NCBI GenBank assembly: GCA_001436895.1
Contig: JQAY01000002.1
Coordinates: 1-64,000 of the forward strand
Direction: 5' to 3'
Origin: Weissella confusa
GTDB lineage: Bacteria > Bacillota > Bacilli > Lactobacillales > Lactobacillaceae
DNA length: 64,000 bases
Positions 35,745 to 44,824 of the stretch are shown here, piece by piece. The position numbers were made by a program, and so were the translations under genes. Under the pieces are notes generated by a model, which saw nothing but the letters and a program-made list of their open reading frames with translations, had not been told where the DNA came from and made no database searches. Within the stretch, counting starts at the first letter, position 1. Each line of letters opens with the position of its first letter.

Positions 35745-38700
35745 TTAAGCTTCGTTCTTCATATCCTTCTTACGCTTCAACAATGCAAGTCCCATTGCCA
35801 ACAATCCAGCAATCACTGCGAACAACGTACCAAGTCCACCGACCAATGGGAAGATTGACTTCTCGTAGTTCTTAACTTGAACAACATCACCTTGCTTAGC
35901 GAGATTTACCAAGTTAAGCGTTGTATCAGTTCCTGTGATCTTATCATCTGACCAAGAATCGTTCAACAATTGGTAAACCTTGTTTCCACCTGCCGCGTTA
36001 AACGCTGTAGCAGTCGCAATCCATGCTGCAGACTTTTCAGTATCAGCGTTAGGCTTGCCAGTTGCATAAGGGTTATCATCCAAGTCAATCATTCCATCTG
36101 CACCCAGAGTAGTACCTGCCATAAGTGTTTCGTCTGCAATGAAGAACTTAATATCATCGACCTTGTCGTATCCTGAAGGAACATCAGTTTCTGACAACGT
36201 GTATGGACCTGATGCCAAACCACAGTATTGGAAGTAACCATTCTCATCAGTGTAGTGGGTCGTTGCCAATTCCTTATATGGCGTCCACAAAACGTCACCC
36301 ATTTCACCCGTTTTCTTCATATCCGGAGCTGGTGCACTGTGTTCATCAAGGTGAGCAAAATAGACAGGCTCACCCGTTTTAACGTATTGAGCAGAATCGT
36401 TCATTACCTTAAGCAAAGCATCTGCAAGAGTCGCCTTGTCTGTGTCAGTTGGTGTAGCAATCGCGTCGTATGCCTTTAAGGCAGCAGTGAACGCCGCTTC
36501 AGCGGTAGAACCAGTCGCTCCTCCCAAGTACCAACCAGTACCCGTTCCAAGCTTCTTAGCTTCTGCAACGTATGCATTCAAAACATCTTCATCAGTAAAG
36601 TCTGTATTCAAAATCTTACTGTCCGCATTCAACAAACGATCTCCTTGAGTATCAGAACCCGTTACAATACGTGACAAGTCAAATCCTGCGTTCTCCAACT
36701 TTTGGTTGTCAGCATCAGTCTTAACGAATTCCCATCCAGCGTTGTATGTCTTTGAAGTATCATCATCCGCAGTTGGTGATCCGTAAACTGATTGGCTCGT
36801 CAAATCAACCTTGTTGTTAAGATCGCCAACAGTTGCTGCTGAGTTAGTTTGAGCATCCATAATCAAAGTCACTTGACCCTTTGATGCTGAAGCGGCAGTC
36901 AAAGCGTCTACAAATGCCTTTGCAACAGGGTTAGTTGAGAAGTCACCCGGGTCCGTCTTCGTATCCGTTCCACCTGCATTAGGTGTCAATGACAATGTAA
37001 TCTCACCCTTAACTGAAGTTTCAGCATCCTTGTCAATACTCTTTCCGCCAGAAGTATCATATGATGAAGCGTGGCCTGAAATAGTCATGTAATTCTTCAA
37101 CGGATCAGCACCTGTGTTGTACAAATCAGTTGTCTTATCCGTATCAGAGACAGCATATACCTCAACGTCGTAAGTTCCACCATTTGAACTAAATCCACCA
37201 TCTACTGCTTGACTCTCGCCATTAATCGTCAAAACAACATTGTACAAAGGTGTGTAAGTAGAACCAATTGTTGTTCCAATTTGGAAACCAGTGATATCTA
37301 CTTCAGGGTCAAACGTATCAACAATTTCAAACTTGTTGTATCCGTTCAATTGAGCTGGACCTGATGCATTTGGTGCATGTACGTCAGAAGCCAAGTACTT
37401 GTTAAAGTCGGCCGCAACCTTATATTGGAAGTGTTCTCCACGTGATACACCAGTAACGTAATCGTTATCTTGGAACACGCCCAAATTGTAGGTGTTGTCC
37501 ATCAAGTTTTGAACAGCAATTTTCTTATCTACTTCAGGAATTGGCAAGTTGCTAATCTTGTACTCACCATTTGCATAGTAAACCTTACCATCAGCATTAA
37601 CGTCTTCTTCATCTTCCTTGTAAGGCGTAGTTTCGACTTGTTGAACAACGTCAATCTCATCTACATTCTCATTAGTTCCGATGCTTGTTTCCATTACATA
37701 GTAGACTTCGTTTGGCTTTACGCTAAACTTAGCCACACCCAACTCTGAACCATTCTTACCATCGCCAGTAGTTTGTTCATCTACAACGCTTAGTCCATAA
37801 CGAGCGCTCTCTACCAAAGCAGTAACTTCAGCAGTTCCCAATTCAACAATTGTTTGAGCACCTTCCGTTGTTTGTGGATCTGCCACATCAACGGATGTCA
37901 CCTTTTTATTCGCATCATAAGTTACTACAAACTTTAAATTACTTGCAATATCCTCACGCAACTTAGCAATACCAGCTGCTCCAGTTGATGAGTCTTGAAG
38001 AAGCAAGAAATCAACCCCTGCCAACTTTTGACCATCAATGTCAGACTTAACAACCTTCAATGATCCTTGCAACAAGTAATCCTTAGGGTACAAGTTAACT
38101 GCAGGTTCTCCTACCTTATCACCCGTATATGCCGCATTAGTTCCAAACCACGCTGAACCATCAGACTTCATCATTGGCAAATTCAATACCATTGGTGTTG
38201 CTCGCGTTAGCTTGCTGTCATCACCTGCCGGATCAGTCGTTTCAAAAATAATCCATTCATTGTTTGACAGGTCTTGGAACGTAGCATCACCAGATGCATT
38301 CGTATCCGCAGTCTGCTTGGCCGGAGTAGTTCCTTGGCCATCAACGGAATCCAAATAAGTAATAAGCTCAGCAACCTTATCCGCGTCATCATCTAGAACA
38401 AACGTGTAGTTACTCTTGCCTGAATCACCAGCTCCATCTGTGTTCAACGGCGCTCCCGTTTCACCAGCAGCAGGAACAAGTTCTGCCGTCAACATGCCAG
38501 ACCACTTCTCAGAAGCCAACGCTGCGTATGCAAACGGAGTGACACCATCAGCTCCAGTAGCAGCAGTTTCACGTTGTTCCGCTTCAGTCAACGCTTCAAC
38601 ATCCTCCGCGCTCATCCCCATCGGTCCTTCAAGATAGGCGATAACATCTGCAATCGGAATAATGTAATCCGTTGAAATTTCAGGCTTGTCCTTTTCGTCA

Positions 38701-39032
38701 TCTTGGGTGCTGTAACCCTTAATTACATCACCTGGCAAGGCATAAGCCGTAAACGTATATCCAGTTTGCGCTTTTTGCCAACCATTTGCTGTAGAAAACG
38801 CGCTTGCACCTCCAGGAGCGTCACCACTCTCAATCGCCTCACCATTTCCCCAGTAGTAATTGTTACCCTTATCTTGTGTGTTCAAGTACTTGTGAACAAC
38901 AACGTCAGTAGCCGTCGATGACGTCCCCTTGTCGTTGATCGGTGCAGCCAGTACGTCCCCCAAAGGTCCAGCCCCAAAAGCAATAGGTGCAACGATTGTT
39001 GAAATCAACAAAGCATTCTTCCATTTAGCCAT
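35745..39032 (-). CDS. Pilin subunit with FPLVGG sorting signal (backbone candidate)
   Basis: A 1095-aa fimbrial protein. The N-terminus MAKWKNALLISTIVAPIAFG is almost the same as in the 988-aa neighbour, so they are paralogues. A pilin-motif-like segment VNLYPKDY lies near residue 310, where the Lys can accept the sortase bond, directly followed by a Cna-B-type domain (GSLKVVKSDIDGQKLAGVDF). A second domain pair closes with YTLSETDVPSGYD, the E-box Glu. The sorting signal FPLVG is at about 1061-1065, then a helix and LLKRKKDMKNEA. Full D2-type backbone layout. Intergenic hairpins on both sides suggest its level is set separately. Confidence 0.88.
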   Translation of the reverse strand: MAKWKNALLISTIVAPIAFGAGPLGDVLAAPINDKGTSSTATDVVVHKYLNTQDKGNNYYWGNGEAIESGDAPGGASAFSTANGWQKAQTGYTFTAYALPGDVIKGYSTQDDEKDKPEISTDYIIPIADVIAYLEGPMGMSAEDVEALTEAEQRETAATGADGVTPFAYAALASEKWSGMLTAELVPAAGETGAPLNTDGAGDSGKSNYTFVLDDDADKVAELITYLDSVDGQGTTPAKQTADTNASGDATFQDLSNNEWIIFETTDPAGDDSKLTRATPMVLNLPMMKSDGSAWFGTNAAYTGDKVGEPAVNLYPKDYLLQGSLKVVKSDIDGQKLAGVDFLLLQDSSTGAAGIAKLREDIASNLKFVVTYDANKKVTSVDVADPQTTEGAQTIVELGTAEVTALVESARYGLSVVDEQTTGDGKNGSELGVAKFSVKPNEVYYVMETSIGTNENVDEIDVVQQVETTPYKEDEEDVNADGKVYYANGEYKISNLPIPEVDKKIAVQNLMDNTYNLGVFQDNDYVTGVSRGEHFQYKVAADFNKYLASDVHAPNASGPAQLNGYNKFEIVDTFDPEVDITGFQIGTTIGSTYTPLYNVVLTINGESQAVDGGFSSNGGTYDVEVYAVSDTDKTTDLYNTGADPLKNYMTISGHASSYDTSGGKSIDKDAETSVKGEITLSLTPNAGGTDTKTDPGDFSTNPVAKAFVDALTAASASKGQVTLIMDAQTNSAATVGDLNNKVDLTSQSVYGSPTADDDTSKTYNAGWEFVKTDADNQKLENAGFDLSRIVTGSDTQGDRLLNADSKILNTDFTDEDVLNAYVAEAKKLGTGTGWYLGGATGSTAEAAFTAALKAYDAIATPTDTDKATLADALLKVMNDSAQYVKTGEPVYFAHLDEHSAPAPDMKKTGEMGDVLWTPYKELATTHYTDENGYFQYCGLASGPYTLSETDVPSGYDKVDDIKFFIADETLMAGTTLGADGMIDLDDNPYATGKPNADTEKSAAWIATATAFNAAGGNKVYQLLNDSWSDDKITGTDTTLNLVNLAKQGDVVQVKNYEKSIFPLVGGLGTLFAVIAGLLAMGLALLKRKKDMKNEA

Positions 39033-39118
39033 ATAGCATATCTCCTTAAAAATACAATCTACCCACTCGTGGCTCGATTTGTTTGTTTTTTCTGTACTCT
39101 ATAATTCTGCCGAAAAAA

Positions 39119-39152
39119 AATACCTAAACTGCTATATGCACGTTTAGGTATT
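39119..39152 (-). terminator. Intergenic hairpin upstream of the 1095-aa pilin gene
   Basis: AATACCTAAAC (39119-39129) pairs with GTTTAGGTATT (39142-39152), inner TGC/GCA, followed on the minus strand by eight T residues. Between two pilin genes on the same strand. Homologous in sequence to the hairpin at 42,274-42,310. Confidence 0.8.
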
Positions 39153-39231
39153 TTACATCTTGTGTGTTTTATTACAGGTTTATTACGGCCGTTTTTGAAT
39201 AAACTCTGAAATTGTGGATTTTTTTAGCGCC

Positions 39232-42198
39232 TTAGTTTTCGCGCATATCTGTCTTACGCTTGATGTATGAGGCGATCATTGCAATTGCTCCGATGAACAA
39301 CAAGCTCAACGCTCCAACACCACCAACAACTGGCAAAACTGACTTCTTGTAGTTTTTAATTGAAGCCCAGTTTTCACCTTCACCGCTCACTTTACCAGTG
39401 ATTTGGTTATCTGATCCCATTTGTTCATTGTCACCAGCTGATGTTACAAGCGGATACTCCTCAAGATTCTTTCCGGCACCACTTACATAGTATGAATCTG
39501 GTCCACCGATCGTGAACTTCAAATCATCCATCTGCTTGTAGCCCTTAGGTGTGATTTCTTCGTGCAAGACGTATTGACCATCAGCAACACCACAGTATTG
39601 GAAGTAACCACGATCAACACCAGACAAGTGAGTAGTTGCCCAACGCTTATCCGTTACCCAGTAAATGTCACCCATTTCCATATGTGAATCCATGGCATCG
39701 ACGATTGGTTGCTTGTTGCGATCAGTGCCATCTTCTCCCTTGGCATCCAAGTGGATGAACCAAACAAACGTTTCTTTTTTGGCTGCTACTTCTTTACGCA
39801 ATTCTTCCGCTTGATCGTCAAGATACTCCGTTACTTGATCAATCTTAGATTGGTCACTACCCGTAAATCCAATCTTGTCCGCCATATGCAATTTAGTTGC
39901 ATTAGAGACAACATTCCCATTGTTTACGTTACCAATCAGTTGAGAAATAACGTTTTCAAGGTTCTGTTCCGTTACCAAACGTCCCAAATCAAATCCGGCA
40001 CCACTAACAGGATTTCCCTTTGAATCAGTCTTTTGGAATTCCCAACCGACTGCATTAGTTTGTGCTTGGTCGTACGTAGAACCAGATACATATCCGTTAT
40101 CGTACTTAAACGTCACGAAGTTGTTAATCATCTTCTTTTGCGGTGTCTCACCTTCTGTGATTCCTTCGTTTGTTTGTCCAACATTGGCTTGAGCGGCTGA
40201 ATTAGTTTGCGCGTTCATCTTGAAGACCATACTTGATGAGACACCCTTTTCAGTAAGACTTGTGAAGTTCGCAAGCTTTGCGTAACTCTCCAAGAATTCC
40301 TTACTGAAGTCGATGTTCATTTCACCGTTCAACAACTTCTTATCTGCTTCCGTAGCACTAAACTGAACAGCTTGGTTCTTTTCATCAAATGAGTATTGTC
40401 CGTTGAACCCGTACATGTGAATCAAATGTGCCGCAATGTAGTTTGTTTGTTCTGACAATGAGTTTCTGTAGGCAGTGTCATCTTCACCCGCTTTGGGCTT
40501 TTCAACAAATGATCCATCGTACCCAAATGCCTTAGCCGCTTCTGGACTATAGAACTTAAATGAAACACCCATTTCACGAGTATTCTTTGAATTATATTTC
40601 GTTGAAACTTGGTGCATCCCATCAGTAGTTGAGTGATCAGGCGAGTCTCCATCCGGGTCCACGGCTTGAATCAAAGGCACCAACCCTTGATTATTCGCCC
40701 CGATAGTTGTGAAACCACCGTATCCAAATCGCCCATATAGCGTCCAACTATTGATGTTCACTTGATACGGAATGTTATCCGTGATACCAAACTTTGAATA
40801 AGTAGCTAAGTCAGCATTCGTCTCAAGGTCAATCGTATAGTTGAAGGCCTTTCCACGTGACACCTCGAATTCCGTGTCATTATCTTGGAAATCGTAGTCT
40901 TGATACGCCGCGGCGTTAGAATTGTGGTAAACAGGGTTCTTATCACCATCTTCTTGCTTAACAGTCAGGTCCTCTACTGCTGCCGGCATCAAAACATTGA
41001 TATCCTTATCCAAGTCTGGTGTGTCATAGTTCTTCAGCTTATATTCACCGCCACGGTGATGAACAGTATCGTCAGACGGAGTGACACCAATCGTTGTGTC
41101 CGGAGTTTCATCACTTGCCGCATTCAAAGTTGCTTTTTGCAAGAAACCGTTTGGTAGGTAACCTGCTGGAGCGGCAACTTCAAGTACATAGTACGTTTGA
41201 CCTGGCACCAAGTCGTTAAAGACAACGCCTTTATCAGCATCTTCAATAACATCATACTGAAGTGAACCCTCAACAGCATATTTCTTAAGTGTGTTTTCAA
41301 TATCCGCTAGCTCGCCTGATAGCAAATCATCTGCCAACAACGCATCAAGCTCTTCTTTATTTGCATCAGTCAATTGCATAATTGCAATAGTTGCACCTTC
41401 AACCGCCTTGTTCGTTTCGCCATCTACCTTAACAACACGCAAGTTTCCAGTATCCGTGTAATTCTTAGGATACAAGTGCAATGGTGTTTGTGTTCCAAAC
41501 CAATCTTGCTTACCATCCTTCGTGTCAGCGTTCAACATAGGCAAAGATAGTACCATTGGTGTTGCAAACGTCTCAATGACATCACTTTCTGTACCCTTCG
41601 TGATATCTTCCAAGATGATCCAGTTACCATTCTTCAAATTTGTTGAAGTTTTACCGTCATCCTTAGTTGGAGCAAACTTTTCCTTGTCGTCATCTGAAAG
41701 ACCCGTATCCAAGGCCTTACGCAAGTCAACTGCATTAAATGCTGTTGTCCCTGTGAATTCAATTGCATACTCACTCTTTGTATCTTGATTAATCACGACG
41801 CCCTTGATTTGGTCAATTGCTTCCGCTCCTTTAACGACATTCAGAATTTTTTTCCAAGTTATGCCATCTGGTGCTCCCGGCACTTGTGCATTAGAAATTT
41901 CAGGAGCGCCATCCTTACCGATGGAAATCACTTTACCCATGTTAAAAGCAGTAAATGAAACACCTGGTTCCCAACTCCAACCAGATCCAGGCATGTTAGT
42001 GTCTTCGTTTCCATCACCCCAGTACAAGTTTTCAGCGTTATTACCTGAATCCTCAGCACCCTTTGTATCGCGCTTATGCAAAACAACCGTTGTTCCTTCA
42101 GTACCTGGTCGATCTGCTTGCGCAAAGGCGTCACCCACACCAAACGCAATCGGCGCCACGATCATACTAATTAAAGCAATATTTTTCCACTTCGCCAT
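39232..42198 (-). CDS. Pilin subunit with LPVVGG sorting signal (backbone candidate)
   Basis: A 988-aa fimbrial protein with signal peptide MAKWKNIALISMIVAPIAFG. A classic pilin motif LHLYPKNY is at about residues 241-248 (accepting Lys), followed by a Cna-B-type domain opening GNLRVVKVDGETNKAVEGA and closing YYVLEVAAPAGYL. A late domain closes with YVLHEEITPKGYK. The sorting signal LPVVG is at about 955-959, then a helix and IKRKTDMREN. It is the first pilin of the locus and has the best pilin motif, so it is a strong shaft candidate. AAGGAGATAGCG ribosome binding site. Confidence 0.88.
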   Translation of the reverse strand: MAKWKNIALISMIVAPIAFGVGDAFAQADRPGTEGTTVVLHKRDTKGAEDSGNNAENLYWGDGNEDTNMPGSGWSWEPGVSFTAFNMGKVISIGKDGAPEISNAQVPGAPDGITWKKILNVVKGAEAIDQIKGVVINQDTKSEYAIEFTGTTAFNAVDLRKALDTGLSDDDKEKFAPTKDDGKTSTNLKNGNWIILEDITKGTESDVIETFATPMVLSLPMLNADTKDGKQDWFGTQTPLHLYPKNYTDTGNLRVVKVDGETNKAVEGATIAIMQLTDANKEELDALLADDLLSGELADIENTLKKYAVEGSLQYDVIEDADKGVVFNDLVPGQTYYVLEVAAPAGYLPNGFLQKATLNAASDETPDTTIGVTPSDDTVHHRGGEYKLKNYDTPDLDKDINVLMPAAVEDLTVKQEDGDKNPVYHNSNAAAYQDYDFQDNDTEFEVSRGKAFNYTIDLETNADLATYSKFGITDNIPYQVNINSWTLYGRFGYGGFTTIGANNQGLVPLIQAVDPDGDSPDHSTTDGMHQVSTKYNSKNTREMGVSFKFYSPEAAKAFGYDGSFVEKPKAGEDDTAYRNSLSEQTNYIAAHLIHMYGFNGQYSFDEKNQAVQFSATEADKKLLNGEMNIDFSKEFLESYAKLANFTSLTEKGVSSSMVFKMNAQTNSAAQANVGQTNEGITEGETPQKKMINNFVTFKYDNGYVSGSTYDQAQTNAVGWEFQKTDSKGNPVSGAGFDLGRLVTEQNLENVISQLIGNVNNGNVVSNATKLHMADKIGFTGSDQSKIDQVTEYLDDQAEELRKEVAAKKETFVWFIHLDAKGEDGTDRNKQPIVDAMDSHMEMGDIYWVTDKRWATTHLSGVDRGYFQYCGVADGQYVLHEEITPKGYKQMDDLKFTIGGPDSYYVSGAGKNLEEYPLVTSAGDNEQMGSDNQITGKVSGEGENWASIKNYKKSVLPVVGGVGALSLLFIGAIAMIASYIKRKTDMREN

Positions 42199-42273
42199 AT
42201 CGCTATCTCCTTAAGCATTTATATCATTTAATAATTTCGATATTCTCTTACGTCTATCAGTTTCGCAAAAAAA

Positions 42274-42310
42274 AACACCCAAACTGCAATGTGCACGTTT
42301 GAGTATTTTT
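42274..42310 (-). terminator. Intergenic hairpin upstream of the 988-aa pilin gene
   Basis: CCAAAC...GTTTGAG stem with inner TGC/GCA, then nine or more T residues on the minus strand. Same core (AAACTGC...GCACGTTT) as the hairpin before the 1095-aa pilin gene. Confidence 0.72.
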
Positions 42311-42387
42311 GAGTTTGTATGTTTAATTCTTGTCGCTTAACTGTTGTTTTTGACGTTTCTGTCGCAACTGTTAAATAATTGTGCCTT

Positions 42388-43104
42388 TTATTGCCAACTT
42401 TGAATTTTTTCGTTCAAAGCCTTTTCGAGATTAGCTTGGCGATCAGCCGTCACCTTGTTGACGATGTCGCTTTGCAACTTTTGTTGGGCGTCCTTATCCT
42501 TCATAAAGTTCTCGTCATCCTTGGCACGATCTGCGAATTGCTTTTTAACTTGGTTAGCAACTTCATCGGTAATGCCGTTGTTGCTATCCTTCACCATCTT
42601 TTGCAATTCCTTGACTTGCGCTGACGTTAGCACGTCCCAATCCTTTGGCACCGTTAGCACGTATTGTGTCTTACCAGTCTTCAACTTTGTTTCACCGAAC
42701 AACATGAAGCGGCTAAACAATGACTTGGCTTGATACGTCGTGACAATCGTTTCCAATTGGGCCGTCTCACCAGTCTTCACCGTCGTCTCCGCATTTTGCG
42801 TCAACGTTTGGTATGACTTATTGCCAACCTTGTAGGTATAACGGTTTTCACCATTGCTACCCTTTTCAGTCGTAATAAACTTGAAGTCCAACAAGGTTGC
42901 TGCTGGCTTAATCTTTTGTGTCTTATCTAATGGCACCTTCGTCAACAAGAAGTTTGAAAGGTGGGCCGTATACAACCCCGCTGCCATGGCGATTGCCAAA
43001 ACAGTTCCACTAATCAGTGGCATCCATCGCACCGTGTGTTGTTGCACCGAACGCAAAATGCCAACGACTACAATAACGATTCCTAATACCAACAACAAAA
43101 TCAT
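42388..43104 (-). CDS. DUF4811-like membrane protein, 238 aa
   Basis: Two N-terminal membrane helices (residues 2-17 and about 28-50), then a beta-rich extracytoplasmic domain (about 65-165) and a charged helical tail. The layout fits DUF4811-type proteins of lactic acid bacteria; the match is from memory and not certain. It sits at the head of the pilus locus, separated from the first pilin gene by a terminator-like hairpin. A role in envelope or pilus assembly is possible, but nothing in the sequence proves it. Confidence 0.6.
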   Translation of the reverse strand: MILLLVLGIVIVVVGILRSVQQHTVRWMPLISGTVLAIAMAAGLYTAHLSNFLLTKVPLDKTQKIKPAATLLDFKFITTEKGSNGENRYTYKVGNKSYQTLTQNAETTVKTGETAQLETIVTTYQAKSLFSRFMLFGETKLKTGKTQYVLTVPKDWDVLTSAQVKELQKMVKDSNNGITDEVANQVKKQFADRAKDDENFMKDKDAQQKLQSDIVNKVTADRQANLEKALNEKIQSWQ

Positions 43105-43150
43105 GCTATCTTCCTCCGGCTCTTAATATAACTAGTATATCAAAGTCGGC

Positions 43151-43456
43151 CTACTTTTTGTCCTTTGTGCGCAAGGCATGGACATAAATTATCAAAGCCC
43201 ATACGCAAAGCAAGGTAATCATGAATGGAAACGCCGTCTTCTTCACCATCGTCATATCTTCCCCATTGATGATGTCACGCGCACGAATACGCGTGTCCAA
43301 GCTCGGCGTGTCTAAAACTTTTTCATCCAAAATCAAATCTGGTGTCTCATACAACGTTGATTGACTCGCCTCTGATCGATTGTCAGAGTGAGCGACCGTT
43401 GATACGCAACTCATGCTCACCAAGGCAAGCATAATCAGCAATACACGTTTCAACAT
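43151..43456 (-). CDS. Small secreted/membrane protein, 101 aa
   Basis: The start at 43,456 (MLKRVLLIML) has GGGAGATGG at a suitable distance; the upstream ATG at 43,462 is too close to it. Signal-like hydrophobic stretch at residues 3-22 with a Cys (SMSCVSTVAHS) that is not a clear lipobox. A short extracellular segment follows, and a C-terminal helix (FMITLLCVWALIIYVHAL) before RTKDKK. Unknown family. It precedes the DUF4811-like gene by 46 bases, so the two likely form a small operon. Confidence 0.6.
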   Translation of the reverse strand: MLKRVLLIMLALVSMSCVSTVAHSDNRSEASQSTLYETPDLILDEKVLDTPSLDTRIRARDIINGEDMTMVKKTAFPFMITLLCVWALIIYVHALRTKDKK

Positions 43457-43566
43457 TTCCATCTCCCTTTAATATCTATCTTTCCAATGGTCTATACTAC
43501 GTGACCTTCTTGTTTAAAATAAGATTTATTGATACTGAATTCAGGAGTAAATGTGAATTAAATTAT

Positions 43567-44625
43567 TTAATTTTGGATGGGACGAAAATTAGACAGATAA
43601 TACTGCAACGGCGCGAACTGTGGTGCGTAATCGACCGGCGACACATCGGCACGTAGCACGTCCACAATCGCCACATCAAGTGGGCCATCGTTTGGTGACC
43701 ATAGCGTAATCCATGGCACTGCCGTACACCACGCTTCAAACATCGCACCCATCAAACCTGACTCTTCGGCAATGGCAACCGTTGGCGTCTGCGTAATCAA
43801 ACCAAATAGCAAGCCGTGAATTTCGTCGGTCACCAACACTTCATAACCTGACATGGCGCGCCAGCATTCACGTAGCGTTGTATCACGCTTATGGCCGCTT
43901 AGATGCAGGTGCTTAGTGTTCAAGTAATCTTCTTCCGTCACCCGGCCAAAGAGGTCGCTAATCAGCTCTCTGACCTGTTCTTGCGTTGCCCGGCGGAAAT
44001 CATTACCAGACGCATGCAACATCAACATGGCGCCATTTCTAGGCTTCCGACTAGCCGCCAAGCGTCCACTCAAGTGCAAAATCATGTCTGGAATTAACAT
44101 TGCTGGGCAAAGCAACAATTGCGTTAAGTCTTGCAGTGCTTTTTCATCGCGCGCCAACATGACTAGTCGCTCAGCTGTGTTATACACCTGCTTTGAAATT
44201 TCACGTTCACGCGTACTGTTGAAAAACATTGATTGTGGCAGCTGAATCATTGGTTGATCTTTCAACCAGGCGACCACTGAACGGCGCAGATTCTCTTCAA
44301 CCAGTTCACGGTCACCAATGATGCCACCACCATGTAGCAAGACCAGGTTATCCGGTTGAATAATGCGGTGAATCAGTGGCAATGCTTCAACTGTCGCTTC
44401 AGCTGGCACCTTTACAATTTGGTGTTCTGGCAAGTTTGTACGCAAAAACAATTCTGTGGCATACGCAACCGCGTGATCACCTAGATCGCCGTGTTCCGGC
44501 ATACCAATGTAGAAAACCGTAGGTAGGTTCATATCAAGATTTAAAAGTTGTTGTTTCAACTGTGGGCGAATTGTCCATCGCCACGTGATACGTTTATGTA
44601 TCCATTCTCCGAATTTATTAACCAT
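43567..44625 (-). CDS. Polysaccharide pyruvyl transferase family protein
   Basis: A 352-aa cytosolic enzyme. The N-terminal segment VFYIGMPEHGDLGDHAVAYAT followed by a glycine-rich VLLHGGGIIGDRE and a late TDEIHGLLFGLITQTPTVAI match the pyruvyl transferase superfamily (WcaK/CsaB/EpsO type), which adds ketal-pyruvate to surface sugars using PEP. It may decorate wall polysaccharide or teichoic acid, in keeping with the surface-protein locus next to it. GGGGAAG site before the ATG. Transcribed alone; a terminator separates it from the phosphoketolase gene. Confidence 0.82.
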   Translation of the reverse strand: MVNKFGEWIHKRITWRWTIRPQLKQQLLNLDMNLPTVFYIGMPEHGDLGDHAVAYATELFLRTNLPEHQIVKVPAEATVEALPLIHRIIQPDNLVLLHGGGIIGDRELVEENLRRSVVAWLKDQPMIQLPQSMFFNSTREREISKQVYNTAERLVMLARDEKALQDLTQLLLCPAMLIPDMILHLSGRLAASRKPRNGAMLMLHASGNDFRRATQEQVRELISDLFGRVTEEDYLNTKHLHLSGHKRDTTLRECWRAMSGYEVLVTDEIHGLLFGLITQTPTVAIAEESGLMGAMFEAWCTAVPWITLWSPNDGPLDVAIVDVLRADVSPVDYAPQFAPLQYYLSNFRPIQN

Positions 44626-44705
44626 AGTATCTTCCCCGATTTAAAGCTATCTTCTACTATGCCTGATAAATGTGGGGGTTCTATGAAAATTTCCAGGAAC
44701 GACAA

Positions 44706-44747
44706 AAAGACCATTACTAAATCCCGAAAGAAATAGTAATGGTCTTT
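44706..44747. terminator. Terminator of the phosphoketolase gene
   Basis: AAAGACCATTACTA (44706-44719) pairs with TAGTAATGGTCTTT (44734-44747), 14 bp, with a minus-strand TTTTTGTCG tail. Confidence 0.8.
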
Positions 44748-44824
44748 AAGTTACCCTTTAACCGGCCGAAGCCAGCCTCAGGTCAATTTTTATTTCGCTT
44801 AGAAATTAATCGTACGGCAGTAGA

